Shown here: piece by piece, positions 43,977-52,974 of the stretch
Numbering within the stretch: the first letter of the stretch is position 1
Layout: each line of letters opens with the position of its first letter
From: RGIG1902 sp034926865
GTDB lineage: Bacteria; Bacillota; Clostridia; Oscillospirales; Butyricicoccaceae
DNA: 64,000 nt
Assembly: GCA_034926865.1 (NCBI GenBank)
Contig: JAYFQP010000004.1
Coordinates: 1-64,000 of the forward strand
Reading direction: 5' to 3'
Translations under genes and position numbers: made by a program
Notes under the pieces: generated by a model
What the model saw: only the letters and a program-made list of their open reading frames with translations
Databases searched by the model: none
Told to the model about the DNA's origin: nothing

Positions 43977-44927
43977 CTATTGATTTTCCACTTTTGCCAA
44001 ATAAAGTCCCATATCGGCCAGTTTATTGACAACTTCTTCATACGACTTCCTGCCAAGGTTTCTGACCTTCATCATATCCTCTTCGGTCGTGTTGACCAAA
44101 TCGGCCACTGTATTGATGCCCGCACGCTTAAGGCAGTTGAAGGAACGTACCGACAGGTCAAGCTCCTCAATAGTCATCTCAAGGACCTTATCCTGAGTTG
44201 ACTCGCTCTTTTCAACAACTATAGCCTTGGAGCCTATCTCCTCGGATAGTTCAACAAAAAGATTGAGATGCTCCGTAAGGATCTTAGCCGACAGTGATAC
44301 AGCATCCTTAGCTGTTATCGTCTTGTCAGTATAGATCTCCAAAGTAAGCTTGTCAAAATCCGTCATATTACCCACACGGGTATTTTCTACGGCATAGTTG
44401 ACCTTATATATAGGAGTAAAGATAGAGTCGACCGGGATTACGCCTATGGGCTGCATGGACTGCTTATTCTTATCGCTTGGTACATACCCACGGCCGTGGT
44501 CGAAGGTAAGCTCCATTGTAAGTTTGGCCCCGTCCATCAGCGTCGCTATGTGCATATCCGGATTGAGTATCTCCATCTCCGAATCACACTTAATATCACC
44601 GGCCGTTACCTCGCAGGGTCCGACAGCCTCAATAACTGCCATCTTCTTGCCCTCAGAGTGAAGGCGGGCGATGATGCTCTTTACGTTGAGAACTATTTCT
44701 GTAACGTCTTCTTTTACCCCGGGGACTGTAGAGAACTCATGCTGTACACCATCTATCTTAATACTCGTTGCAGCCGTACCGGGAAGTGACGAAAGCAAAA
44801 CGCGGCGCAGTGAATTACCGAGGGTCGTGCCATACCCACGCTCCAGTGGTTCGACGACGAATTTACCATAGGAACCATCAGCTTGAGCTTCAACACATTC
44901 TATACGTGGTTTTTCAATAGCTATCAT
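43977..44927 (-). CDS. rpoA: RNA polymerase alpha subunit
   Basis: This is a 316-residue protein. The N-terminal dimerisation domain has the RGYGTTLGNSLRRVLLSSLPG region. The alpha-CTD (about 250-316) has LDLSVRSFNCLKRAGI and the helix-hairpin-helix LGRKSYEEVVNKL, which contacts UP elements and activators. It sits between rpsD and rplQ as in other Firmicutes. Confidence 0.98.
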   Translation of the reverse strand: MIAIEKPRIECVEAQADGSYGKFVVEPLERGYGTTLGNSLRRVLLSSLPGTAATSIKIDGVQHEFSTVPGVKEDVTEIVLNVKSIIARLHSEGKKMAVIEAVGPCEVTAGDIKCDSEMEILNPDMHIATLMDGAKLTMELTFDHGRGYVPSDKNKQSMQPIGVIPVDSIFTPIYKVNYAVENTRVGNMTDFDKLTLEIYTDKTITAKDAVSLSAKILTEHLNLFVELSEEIGSKAIVVEKSESTQDKVLEMTIEELDLSVRSFNCLKRAGINTVADLVNTTEEDMMKVRNLGRKSYEEVVNKLADMGLYLAKVENQ

Positions 44928-44989
44928 TCATTACCCTCCTTGTTATCGTGAACAATTGTCGTGCGCGCGCAGCCAAAAGCCGCAGCAAA

Positions 44990-45589
44990 TTACTTGGAAT
45001 AAAGCTCGACGATAAGGCTCTCTTCGATCTCAAAGTCGATCTCATTCCTCGTAGGCATGGTGACGACAGTAGCCTGGCCATGCGCCTTATCGACGCTCAG
45101 CCAGCCGACGATAGGCATGGTTGCGTTAGCCTCGAGAACTGACTTGAACTTGTCGCGGCCCATGCTCTTTTCACTGATGGCGATAACATCACCGGGCTTA
45201 ACAAGGTAGGAAGGGATGTTGACCTTTTGTCCGTTGACTGTATAGTGCCCATGGCAAACAAGCTGCCTTGCCTCACGGCGTGTCATGGCAAACCCAGCCC
45301 TGTAGGCAACGTTGTCCAGGCGGCGCTCTATAAGTGAAAGCAGATTTTCGCCGGTCTTTCCCGAAGTGGCAAGTGCCTTTTCATAATAAGAATGGAACTG
45401 CCTTTCAAGAATGCCATATACGAACTTTACCTTCTGCTTTTCATTCAGCTGAAGTGCATACTCGCTCTTCTTTCTCCTCATCTGGCTGCCGGGATTACGC
45501 CTTGTTTCCTTCTTAGCATATCCCATGACAGCGGGAGAAACGCCCAGCTTTTTGCAGCGCTTGGCAATCGGCTGCATATTCTTAGCCAT
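44990..45589 (-). CDS. rpsD: 30S ribosomal protein S4
   Basis: This 199-residue S4 has the S4 RNA-binding domain (RRLDNVAYRAGFAMTRREARQLVCHGH). The N-terminal part lacks the four-Cys zinc site seen in some clostridial S4 proteins; only one Cys remains there. It is a possible autoregulator of the alpha operon, as known in other bacteria. It lies 22 nt after rpsK. Confidence 0.97.
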   Translation of the reverse strand: MAKNMQPIAKRCKKLGVSPAVMGYAKKETRRNPGSQMRRKKSEYALQLNEKQKVKFVYGILERQFHSYYEKALATSGKTGENLLSLIERRLDNVAYRAGFAMTRREARQLVCHGHYTVNGQKVNIPSYLVKPGDVIAISEKSMGRDKFKSVLEANATMPIVGWLSVDKAHGQATVVTMPTRNEIDFEIEESLIVELYSK

Positions 45590-45611
45590 AATCTATAACC
45601 TCCTGTTTCGA

Positions 45612-46022
45612 TTAAACTCTTCTTCTTTTTGGGGGACGGCATCCGTTATGAGGGATAGGAGTAACATCCTTGATCATGCTGACCTCCAGGCCAGCCGCCT
45701 GAAGAGCCCTGATCGCGGCTTCTCTGCCCGCTCCGGGGCCCTTTACATAAACCTCAACCGACTTAAGGCCGTGCTCCATAGCAGACTTAGCTGCCGTCTC
45801 AGCCGCTGTCTGAGCGGCATAAGGTGTGGATTTTCTTGATCCCCTGAAGCCCAGTCCGCCAGCAGACGCCCAGGAAAGTGCGTTGCCCTTAAGATCTGTT
45901 ATCGTAACAAGTGTGTTATTGAAGGAAGAACGGATATGAACGGCTCCCTTTTCGATATTTTTACGCTCACGGCGCTTTGTGCGAACTGCAGCGCCCTTTT
46001 TAACCTGCTGTGCTTTAGCCAT
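45612..46022 (-). CDS. rpsK: 30S ribosomal protein S11
   Basis: This is a 136-residue protein with a basic N-terminal tail (AKAQQVKKGAAVRTKRRERK), then GAVHIRSSFNNTLVTITD and the C-terminal NGCRPPKRRRV, both S11 hallmarks. It is 17 nt downstream of rpsM. Confidence 0.97.
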   Translation of the reverse strand: MAKAQQVKKGAAVRTKRRERKNIEKGAVHIRSSFNNTLVTITDLKGNALSWASAGGLGFRGSRKSTPYAAQTAAETAAKSAMEHGLKSVEVYVKGPGAGREAAIRALQAAGLEVSMIKDVTPIPHNGCRPPKRRRV

Positions 46023-46039
46023 TTTATTACGTCCCTCCC

Positions 46040-46408
46040 TTACTTCTTCTTATTGGCGATGGTCTTCTTGGGACCTTTACGTGTTCTTGCGTTTGTCTTG
46101 GAGCGCTGTCCTCTTACAGGCAGACCCCTGCGGTGACGAACGCCTCTGTATGAACCTATTTCAACGAGACGCTTAATATTAAGACCGATTTCTCTTCTGA
46201 GATCGCCCTCAACTGCATACTCATGCTCGATAGCTTCTCTGAGCTTGGCGGCTTCGTCCTCTGTCAGATCCTTAACTCTTGTGTCAGGGTTTACGCCTGT
46301 TTTAGCTAAAATTTCATTAGAGAGCTTGCGACCAATTCCGTAGACATAGGTCAGGCCAATCTCTACCCTCTTCTCGCGAGGGAGGTCAACACCGGCAATA
46401 CGAGCCAT
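46040..46408 (-). CDS. rpsM: 30S ribosomal protein S13
   Basis: This 122-residue S13 starts ARIAGVDLPREKRVEIGLTY and has the RGVRHRRGLPVRGQRSKTN segment and a Lys-rich end. It follows rpmJ by 26 nt. Confidence 0.97.
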   Translation of the reverse strand: MARIAGVDLPREKRVEIGLTYVYGIGRKLSNEILAKTGVNPDTRVKDLTEDEAAKLREAIEHEYAVEGDLRREIGLNIKRLVEIGSYRGVRHRRGLPVRGQRSKTNARTRKGPKKTIANKKK

Positions 46409-46434
46409 TTATCTTTACACCTCCAAATATTCTC

Positions 46435-46548
46435 TTATCCCTGTTTCTGCTTGTGCTTTGGATTCTCGCAGATAACCATAACACGGCCTTTTCTGCGAAT
46501 TATCTTGCACTTTTCGCACATGGGCTTTACAGACGGCTTAACTTTCAT
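46435..46548 (-). CDS. rpmJ: 50S ribosomal protein L36
   Basis: This 37-residue protein starts MKVKPSVKPMCEKCKIIRRK and ends NPKHKQKQG. The zinc ligands CxxC, Cys and His are all present (zinc-binding form). It stands between infA and rpsM, as usual in Firmicutes. Confidence 0.97.
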   Translation of the reverse strand: MKVKPSVKPMCEKCKIIRRKGRVMVICENPKHKQKQG

Positions 46549-46576
46549 TGTTTATTCCTCCTGTTAACGTGAAATC

Positions 46577-46795
46577 CTACTTAGATCTCCAGGTGATTCT
46601 GCCCTTAGAAAGGTCGTAGGGCGACATCTGAAGTGTCACCTTATCACCGGGAAGGATCTTGATAAAGTTCTTTCTGAGCCTTCCGGATATGTGGGCCAAA
46701 ACTTTGTGCCCTCCGGCTATCTCAACTTGAAACATTGCGTTTGGCAGCGCCTCTATAACGGTACCTTCAACTTCAATCATGTCTTCTTTTGGCAT
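46577..46795 (-). CDS. infA: Translation initiation factor IF-1
   Basis: This is a 72-residue OB-fold protein with EGTVIEALPNAMFQVEI, HISGRLRKNFIKILPGD and SPYDLSKGRITWR. It occupies the A site during initiation. It lies between map and rpmJ. Confidence 0.98.
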   Translation of the reverse strand: MPKEDMIEVEGTVIEALPNAMFQVEIAGGHKVLAHISGRLRKNFIKILPGDKVTLQMSPYDLSKGRITWRSK

Positions 46796-46833
46796 GGAAT
46801 ATCTCCTTCAGGGTTTAAAGTGTGCCTGTTCTG

Positions 46834-47589
46834 TCATTTAACTAGGGGCGCCGTAAGTATTATCGGTTCCCCTTTGGTTATCAGGATGCTATTCTCATAA
46901 TGTGCCGACAGCTTGCCGTCAACGGTCTCGACAGTCCAACCGTCCTTGAGAACCTTCACTTGGAACCCGACCTCATTGACCATGGGTTCAACAGCAAGTG
47001 TCATTCCTGCGACAAGCCTTGGGCCTCTGCCCGGATTTCCGTAATTAGGTACCTCGGGAGCCTCATGAAGTTCGGAGCCTACTCCGTGGCCAACATAATC
47101 TCTCACGACGGAAAAGCCGTTTGCCTCAACGTACTTCTGAACGGCGTGGGAAATGTCGGATACTCTCTGGCCTTCTCGGGCCAGCTTGATACCCTCATAG
47201 AAGCTCTGCCGGGTCACCTCAATAAGCTTTTGCGCCACATCTGAAATCTTCCCCGCAGGGAATGTATCAGCGCAGTCACCATGGTATCCCATGTAGTTTG
47301 CTCCCACATCGATCTTGACAAGGTCGCCTTCCTTCACCTTTCTGCTGCCGGGAAACCCGTGTATAACCTGATTGTTTATACTGCAGCAGATCGTGGCGGG
47401 AAATCCTCCAAGGCCCAGGAAAGATGGCTTTGCACCATAACCTTCAATGACTTTGCGTGCGGCTTCGTCAAGCTCTCGGGTGGTGATCCCGGGAGCCACC
47501 AGCCTGCCGGCCGCCTCTCTGGCGGCAGCAGTAATCTGGCCGGCTTCCTGCATGAGCTTTATCTCATGCTCTGACTTAATTTTAATCAT
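46834..47589 (-). CDS. map: Methionine aminopeptidase type I
   Basis: This is a 251-residue metalloprotease that removes the initiator Met. The metal ligands are in VKIDVGANYMGYHGDCADTF (two Asp), GHGVGSELHE (His), TLAVEPMV (Glu) and the closing ENSILIT (Glu). There is no N-terminal zinc-finger extension. Its start overlaps the adk stop (ATGA). Confidence 0.97.
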   Translation of the reverse strand: MIKIKSEHEIKLMQEAGQITAAAREAAGRLVAPGITTRELDEAARKVIEGYGAKPSFLGLGGFPATICCSINNQVIHGFPGSRKVKEGDLVKIDVGANYMGYHGDCADTFPAGKISDVAQKLIEVTRQSFYEGIKLAREGQRVSDISHAVQKYVEANGFSVVRDYVGHGVGSELHEAPEVPNYGNPGRGPRLVAGMTLAVEPMVNEVGFQVKVLKDGWTVETVDGKLSAHYENSILITKGEPIILTAPLVK

Positions 47590-48221
47590 ATTCTAACTCC
47601 AATGGCTTCCGCCACCAAAGCCGATGTATCCTCCAAGGCTTCCTGGCTCTCTACAACCTTAAGGATTCCCTTGTCTTGGTAATACTTGACTATTGGCTCT
47701 GTCTGCTTGTGATAAACGGCTATTCTCTGGCGCACGACCTCAGGACGGTCATCATTACGGATGCCCAGATGAGATCCGCATTTGTCGCAAATCCCATCTA
47801 CCTTAGGCGGATTGCTTATTATATGGTAAGTAGTCTGGCACTGGGGGCAGGTGCGTCTGCCGCTCATTCTCCTGACAATAGCTTCATCCTCCACATGAAG
47901 GAACAAAGCCATATCTACCTTCATAATCTCGTCCAGGGCTTCGGCCTGAGCCAGCGTCCTGGGAAAGCCGTCAAATATCAGTCCGTTCTGGCAATCTGGC
48001 TCTGCGATCCTCTCCTTGACTATCTCGAGGACCAGCTCATCAGGCACAAGACGGCCGCTGTCCATAAAAGATGCTACCCTCTTGCCCCGCTCGGTACCAT
48101 GAGCCATTGCGCTTCTGAGCAAATTGCCCGTTGAAACAACGGGTATCCCAAGCTTTTGCTGAATAAACTGAGCTTGGGTACCCTTGCCCGCTCCGGGAGC
48201 GCCTAAAAGTATAAGTCTCAT
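47586..48221 (-). CDS. adk: Adenylate kinase
   Basis: This is a 211-residue kinase interconverting AMP, ADP and ATP. It has the P-loop GAPGAGKGTQ, the AMP site DGFPRTLAQA, and a long LID domain with a four-Cys zinc site (CPQC, CDKC), the Gram-positive form. It lies between secY and map, as in B. subtilis. Confidence 0.98.
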   Translation of the reverse strand: MRLILLGAPGAGKGTQAQFIQQKLGIPVVSTGNLLRSAMAHGTERGKRVASFMDSGRLVPDELVLEIVKERIAEPDCQNGLIFDGFPRTLAQAEALDEIMKVDMALFLHVEDEAIVRRMSGRRTCPQCQTTYHIISNPPKVDGICDKCGSHLGIRNDDRPEVVRQRIAVYHKQTEPIVKYYQDKGILKVVESQEALEDTSALVAEAIGVRI

Positions 48222-48253
48222 TTTACTCTATCATCTCCAAAGCAGGAGCTCCC

Positions 48254-49534
48254 TTATTCAAGGAATCCCTTGTAATGACGCATAAGCATCTGGTTTTCGA
48301 TAGCCTTTACTGTTTCAAGAGCGACACCGACCATAATCAGTATCGATGTTCCTCCAACGGCCAACCCGCCCAGCCCCTTAAAATTACTCATGATAAGAGG
48401 GAGGACAGCTATTATCGCCAGGAATATTGCGCCCATAAGAGTGACCTTATTAAGGACTTTTGCTATGAAGTCTGAAGTCGGCCTGCCGGGCCTAAACCCT
48501 GGAATGAAGCCGCCGTTGTTTTTAAGATTGTTCGCCACCTCTATGGGGTTAAACTGAATAGTAGCATAGAAGTATGCAAACCCGAAAATAAGCAGAAGAT
48601 AAAAAAGGATATAAAGGGCGCTGCCCTGTGAGAAAGCTTTTACAAAGCCAGCCCAGAAGCTTCCCTCAGTGGGTGTAAAGAAAGCAGCGATGGTGGAAGG
48701 GACAGTTATAATTGTGGAGGCAAAAATAACTGGCATTACACCGGCCATATTAACCTTCATGGGCAGGAATGTGCTCTGCCCGCCATACTGTTTCCTTCCA
48801 ACTACTCTCTTTGCGTACTGCACGGGGATACGGCGCTCAGCATTGGTTATAAAGACAATAAACGCTATGATGCCTGCAAAAAGCACCAGTATGAACAAAG
48901 CCTTCCACCATGCAAGCGTACCCGCCATAACACCGGATACCATTTTCATTAATGCGCTGGGGCCTCGGCTCACGATACCTACAAAAAGTATCAGCGAAAC
49001 GCCGTTGCCTACGCCCTTATCTGTGATCTGCTCGCCGAGCCACATCACGAAAGATGATCCGGCGATGAATGTTATTACTATTACGATACCGCTCCAAAGA
49101 TCTGTACGCGTGAGCACGCCATATGACCTAAGAAGGACATAATAGCTGTAGCCCATGACAAGAGAAAGACCTATCGTAACATATCTTGTGATGGAAGCGA
49201 TTTTTCTTTTGCCTTCCTCTCCTCCGTCCTTGGCAAGACGCTCAAGAGCGGGGATGGCGACCTGCAGAAGCTGCATAATAATCGAGCTGTTGATGTACGG
49301 ATACACCGAAAGCGCGAATACCGAAGCCTGAGAAAGCCCGCCGCCGGAAAGAATATTGAAGTAACCGAGTATAGTCCCCGAATAGGCCGCAAACTGTGTA
49401 GCCAGTGACTTAGTGTCGACATAGGGAACAAAGATCGAATGACCGAAGCGGAAAACCACCATGGCCATTATGACAAAGAGCAGCTTTTTCTTGAGTTCAG
49501 GGATTTTCCAAGCGTTCTTTACAGTTTCGATCAC
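48254..49534 (-). CDS. secY: Protein translocase subunit SecY
   Basis: This 426-residue membrane channel has ten predicted TM helices. It shows the plug region after FGHSIFVPYVDT, the cytosolic loop RRIPVQYAKRVVGRK and the closing ENQMLMRHYKGFLE. It forms the Sec translocon with SecE and SecG, encoded elsewhere. It starts 2 nt after rplO. Confidence 0.98.
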   Translation of the reverse strand: MIETVKNAWKIPELKKKLLFVIMAMVVFRFGHSIFVPYVDTKSLATQFAAYSGTILGYFNILSGGGLSQASVFALSVYPYINSSIIMQLLQVAIPALERLAKDGGEEGKRKIASITRYVTIGLSLVMGYSYYVLLRSYGVLTRTDLWSGIVIVITFIAGSSFVMWLGEQITDKGVGNGVSLILFVGIVSRGPSALMKMVSGVMAGTLAWWKALFILVLFAGIIAFIVFITNAERRIPVQYAKRVVGRKQYGGQSTFLPMKVNMAGVMPVIFASTIITVPSTIAAFFTPTEGSFWAGFVKAFSQGSALYILFYLLLIFGFAYFYATIQFNPIEVANNLKNNGGFIPGFRPGRPTSDFIAKVLNKVTLMGAIFLAIIAVLPLIMSNFKGLGGLAVGGTSILIMVGVALETVKAIENQMLMRHYKGFLE

Positions 49535-49536
49535 TC

Positions 49537-49980
49537 TCAGATCACCTCCGCCTTTCCTCCTGCGGCTTCAATTTTCTCCTTTGCCGAAGCAGTAAATCCG
49601 TTGACCTTAACAGTCAGCTTCTTCGTAAGTTCTCCGTTGCCAAGAATTTTGACACCATCGAGCTTCTTTGCGGCAAGGCGTTTTTCAACAAGAGTCTCAA
49701 AGGTAACTTCCGCGCCATCCTCAAAAACCTTATCAAGGTCTGCAAGGCTGACTTCGCCATAATGCTTGGCGAACACATTGTGGAAGCCCCTCTTGGGGAT
49801 TCTTCTTGTCAGAGGCATTTGGCCGCCTTCGAAGCCAGGGCGAACGCCGCCGCCGCTTCTGGCCCACTGGCCCTTATGGCCTCTGCCGGCTGTTTTGCCG
49901 TTGCCGGTGCCGATTCCTCTGCCCTTGCGCTTGCCGACAGCTGTGCTGCCTGCTGCGGGAGAAAGTTCGTGTAATTTCAT
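49537..49980 (-). CDS. rplO: 50S ribosomal protein L15
   Basis: This 147-residue L15 starts MKLHELSPAAGSTAVGKRKG. It has the Gly/Arg-rich stretch (GRGIGTGNGKTAGRGHKGQ) and FEGGQMPLTRRIPKRGF, and ends KIEAAGGKAEVI. It is followed immediately by secY. Confidence 0.97.
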   Translation of the reverse strand: MKLHELSPAAGSTAVGKRKGRGIGTGNGKTAGRGHKGQWARSGGGVRPGFEGGQMPLTRRIPKRGFHNVFAKHYGEVSLADLDKVFEDGAEVTFETLVEKRLAAKKLDGVKILGNGELTKKLTVKVNGFTASAKEKIEAAGGKAEVI

Positions 49981-49993
49981 ATCAGCACCCTCC

Positions 49994-50173
49994 TTATTTG
50001 CTCTCTACCTTGACAAGGTAGCAGATCTGGGAGATTTTACCCTGTGTCTGCTCATTATCAGGTTGAACGGTCACATCGCCGATCTTGCGAAGGCCCAGAG
50101 ACTGGGCTGTGGCAATGTGCTTCTTAAACCTGCCATTAAGGCTCTTGACAAGGGTAATCTTTAAAGTATTCAT
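49994..50173 (-). CDS. rpmD: 50S ribosomal protein L30
   Basis: This is a 59-residue protein, MNTLKITLVKSLNGRFKKH with GLRKIGDVTVQPDNEQTQGK, the bacterial L30 pattern. It lies between rpsE and rplO with 13-15 nt spacing. Confidence 0.95.
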   Translation of the reverse strand: MNTLKITLVKSLNGRFKKHIATAQSLGLRKIGDVTVQPDNEQTQGKISQICYLVKVESK

Positions 50174-50188
50174 TTTTGGTTACCCTCC

Positions 50189-50689
50189 TTATCTTAGTTC
50201 TTCAGCGGGAATTCCCCTTACGGCTGAAACCTGCTGAGCATCTCTGAGCGAAACAAGCCCCTGCATGGTTGCGGCAACAACATTCTGGGAGTTGTTGGAG
50301 CGCAGGCACTTTGTACGAATATCGGTAATTCCGGCAACTTCGACTACTGCACGAACAGCGCCGCCGGCGATAACGCCAGTACCGGGTGCGGCTGGCTTAA
50401 GCAGAACACGGCCAGCACCAAACTTACCTATGACCTCATGTGGAATTGTTGTTCCCTCGAGGGAAATCTTTACGAGATTCTTCTTGGCGTCCTCTATGCC
50501 CTTGCGGATAGCGTCGGGAACTTCGGAGGACTTACCGAGACCAAAGCCTACTATGCCGTTGTGGTCGCCTACAACCACCAATGCGGCAAACTTAAAGATA
50601 CGTCCGCCCTTGACTGTCTTGGATACACGATTTAAGGCTACTACCTTCTCTGACAGCTCAAGTGCCGAGGCGTCTATTAACTTACTCAT
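50189..50689 (-). CDS. rpsE: 30S ribosomal protein S5
   Basis: This 166-residue S5 has the double-stranded RNA-binding N-terminal domain (VVALNRVSKTVKGGRIFKFA) and VVVGDHNGIVGFGLGKSSEVP. The C-terminal domain contains GTGVIAGGAVRAVVEVAGI. It helps translational accuracy. Confidence 0.97.
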   Translation of the reverse strand: MSKLIDASALELSEKVVALNRVSKTVKGGRIFKFAALVVVGDHNGIVGFGLGKSSEVPDAIRKGIEDAKKNLVKISLEGTTIPHEVIGKFGAGRVLLKPAAPGTGVIAGGAVRAVVEVAGITDIRTKCLRSNNSQNVVAATMQGLVSLRDAQQVSAVRGIPAEELR

Positions 50690-50703
50690 ATTCAGCTCCT
50701 CCT

Positions 50704-51063
50704 TTAAAACTTGAGTCCGCCCTCGCGGGCGCCTTCTGCCAATGCCTTAACACGTCCGTGATACAAGTATCCGCCGCGATCAAACACTACGTTTTCAATA
50801 CCTGCCTTAAGAGCTCTCTCGGCTACAAGAGCGCCAAGCTTCTTGGCTGCCTCGACGTTTCCGCCGTATGTGCCGAAATCCTTCTCATTTGTAGCCGCTG
50901 CGGCAATGGTCTTGCCTGCTACATCGTCGATAACCTGAGCATAGATGTGCTTCTCGCTGCGGAAAACAGCAAGACGGGGTATTTCAGCCGTGCCCGAAAT
51001 GTGGGCGCGCACTCTCTTATGCCTCTTAAGCCTCTGAGCGTTAGAATCATACTTCTTAACCAT
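50704..51063 (-). CDS. rplR: 50S ribosomal protein L18
   Basis: This 119-residue 5S rRNA-binding protein starts MVKKYDSNAQRLKRHKRVRA. It has RLAVFRSEKHIYAQVIDD and VVFDRGGYLYHGRVKALAEGAREGGL. Confidence 0.97.
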   Translation of the reverse strand: MVKKYDSNAQRLKRHKRVRAHISGTAEIPRLAVFRSEKHIYAQVIDDVAGKTIAAAATNEKDFGTYGGNVEAAKKLGALVAERALKAGIENVVFDRGGYLYHGRVKALAEGAREGGLKF

Positions 51064-51077
51064 TTATGCGCACCTCC

Positions 51078-51623
51078 TTATTTCTTCTTGGCTCCGGTCT
51101 TGCCTTCCTTGCGGCGGACGACCTCACCTGTATATCTGATACCCTTGCCCTTGTAAGGCTCGGGGGGTCTTTTCATGCGAACATCTGCTGCAAACTGACC
51201 CACCAACTGCTTATCGATCCCGCTGATAACGATCTTGTTGGGAGCGGGAGACTCGATGGTGATCCCCGAAGTGGGGTTCACAATAACCTGATGGGAATAG
51301 CCGATATTCATCTGCAGGGCAGCACCGGTCATGGCGACACGGTATCCAACACCTACGACATCGAGCTCTTTTTTATATCCTTCGCTTACACCTACGACCA
51401 TATTGTGCACAAGTGTGCGTGTAAGACCGTGAAGCGATTTATGAAGCTTATCCTCTGAGGGACGGCTTACGGTGACTTCGCTGCCGCTTACCTCGATTAT
51501 CATATCGGGGTGCATAGCCTTTGTGAGTTCACCTTTTGGGCCCTTTGCTGTGACAACATTGCCATTTACTTCCACTGTAACTCCGGCTGGGATGGCAATT
51601 GGCATTCTGCCTATACGGGACAT
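51078..51623 (-). CDS. rplF: 50S ribosomal protein L6
   Basis: This 181-residue protein has two L6 repeats. It starts MSRIGRMPIAIPAGVTV and has the conserved C-terminal EPYKGKGIRYTGEVVRRKEGK. It sits near the sarcin-ricin loop and factor-binding site. Confidence 0.98.
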   Translation of the reverse strand: MSRIGRMPIAIPAGVTVEVNGNVVTAKGPKGELTKAMHPDMIIEVSGSEVTVSRPSEDKLHKSLHGLTRTLVHNMVVGVSEGYKKELDVVGVGYRVAMTGAALQMNIGYSHQVIVNPTSGITIESPAPNKIVISGIDKQLVGQFAADVRMKRPPEPYKGKGIRYTGEVVRRKEGKTGAKKK

Positions 51624-51637
51624 AACCTTTTACCTCC

Positions 51638-52036
51638 TTACCAGACAAAGGCAAGAACTTCGCCGCCAACATTAAGTTCGCGCGCTTTCTTGTCTGTCAT
51701 GATTCCTTTAGACGTGGAAATGATGGCGATACCCAATCCCCTAAGAACCTTGGGCAGCTCGTCAGCGCCTGCGTAAACGCGAAGCCCGGGCTTGCTGACT
51801 CTTCTGAGACCGGAGATAGCCTTCTCCTTGTTGTTTGTGTACTTAAGTGTAATCTTGATGTTTCCCTGTACACCTTCATCCTTCACTTCAAAGGCCTTGA
51901 TATAACCCTCATCCAAAAGGATCTGGGCAATAGCCTTCTTCATACCGGAAGCAGGAACATCCACAGTTGCATGTCTGGCAGCGCCAGCATTCCTGATACG
52001 CGTAAGCATGTCAGCAATTGGGTCTGTGATGTGCAT
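51638..52036 (-). CDS. rpsH: 30S ribosomal protein S8
   Basis: This 132-residue S8 starts MHITDPIADMLTRIRNA and has the C-terminal ISTSKGIMTDKKARELNVGGE. In E. coli it autoregulates the spc operon. A gap of 158 nt, unusually long for this operon, separates it from rpsZ upstream. Confidence 0.98.
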   Translation of the reverse strand: MHITDPIADMLTRIRNAGAARHATVDVPASGMKKAIAQILLDEGYIKAFEVKDEGVQGNIKITLKYTNNKEKAISGLRRVSKPGLRVYAGADELPKVLRGLGIAIISTSKGIMTDKKARELNVGGEVLAFVW

Positions 52037-52194
52037 TTTTTCTTCCTCCTTAAGAAGTTAGAGGGCAGCTTAAACTTGCCGCTTTTTTTAAGGACTGGGA
52101 TGCTGCCGGTCACAGAGATTGGCAGCATGCCTCCTTGTAAAGGGGCAGCCCCCTCCACTATTCTCAGGCGCTTTTATACGCCCAATAGATTATT

Positions 52195-52380
52195 TTACCA
52201 CGAAGCTTTCTTTACGCCGGGTATCTGGCCCTTGTGAGCCAGCTCTCTGAAGCAGATACGGCATACACCGAAATCTCTCAGATACGCATGAGGCCTTCCG
52301 CAGATCTTGCAGCGGTTATAGTTTCTTGCAGAAAACTTGCTGCCCTTCTGCTGCTTCAAAATCATAGCCTTTTTTGCCAT
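52195..52380 (-). CDS. rpsZ: 30S ribosomal protein S14, zinc-binding short form
   Basis: This 61-residue S14 has the zinc ribbon CKICGR and CRICFRELAHKG (four Cys). This is the short form of Firmicutes and Actinobacteria. The start ATG 52380 was chosen for the family N-terminus MAKKAMILKQQ; the frame is open upstream inside rplE. Confidence 0.96.
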   Translation of the reverse strand: MAKKAMILKQQKGSKFSARNYNRCKICGRPHAYLRDFGVCRICFRELAHKGQIPGVKKASW

Positions 52381-52396
52381 TCTATTGCTCCTCCCT

Positions 52397-52951
52397 TTAC
52401 TTTGCGAACGGAGCGCCCAAAAGCTCAAGGAGCTCTTTGGCTTCTTCGTCTGTCTCGGCGGTAGTTGTGAACACAATATCCATACCGCGAATCTTATCGA
52501 TCTTATCGTATTCGATTTCGGGGAAGATGAGCTGCTCCTTGATACCCATAGCAAAGTTTCCTCTGCCGTCGAAGCCGCCGTTCTGGATGCCCCTGAAGTC
52601 GCGAACACGGGGCAGAGCTATATTGAAGAACCTGTCAAGGAACTCCCACATCTTATCCTGGCGAAGCGTGACTTTTGCACCGATAGGCATATTCTCACGA
52701 AGCTTAAAGTTAGCGATAGACTTTCTTGCTTTTGTGATAATAGGCTTTTGGCCTGTTATAATCCCGAGGTCACGTGTTACGGCATCAAGAACCTTTGAGT
52801 TATCTCTGGCCTCGCCGCAGCCTACGTTTACCGTGATCTTTTCAAGCTTTGGGATCTGCATAACACTCTTATAGCCGAACTTCTTCATAAGAGCGGGAGC
52901 AATCTCCTCGGTGTATTTCGTTTTAAGACGGGGCGTGTAATTATCAGCCAT
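52397..52951 (-). CDS. rplE: 50S ribosomal protein L5
   Basis: This 184-residue 5S rRNA-binding protein has PRLKTKYTEEIAPALMKKFGY, ITGQKPIITKARKSIANFKLRE (split by the loop) and RGMDIVFTTTAETDEEAKELL. Confidence 0.98.
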   Translation of the reverse strand: MADNYTPRLKTKYTEEIAPALMKKFGYKSVMQIPKLEKITVNVGCGEARDNSKVLDAVTRDLGIITGQKPIITKARKSIANFKLRENMPIGAKVTLRQDKMWEFLDRFFNIALPRVRDFRGIQNGGFDGRGNFAMGIKEQLIFPEIEYDKIDKIRGMDIVFTTTAETDEEAKELLELLGAPFAK

Positions 52952-52974
52952 TTTTATTTACCTCCTACCCCTTC

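Noticed and set aside
51940..52158. Small minus-strand frame with an AAGGAGG in the gap upstream of rpsH (starting MLPISVTG or earlier)
   Set aside because: It runs out of frame through most of rpsH, its SD is only 1 nt from the ATG, and the product has no family features.
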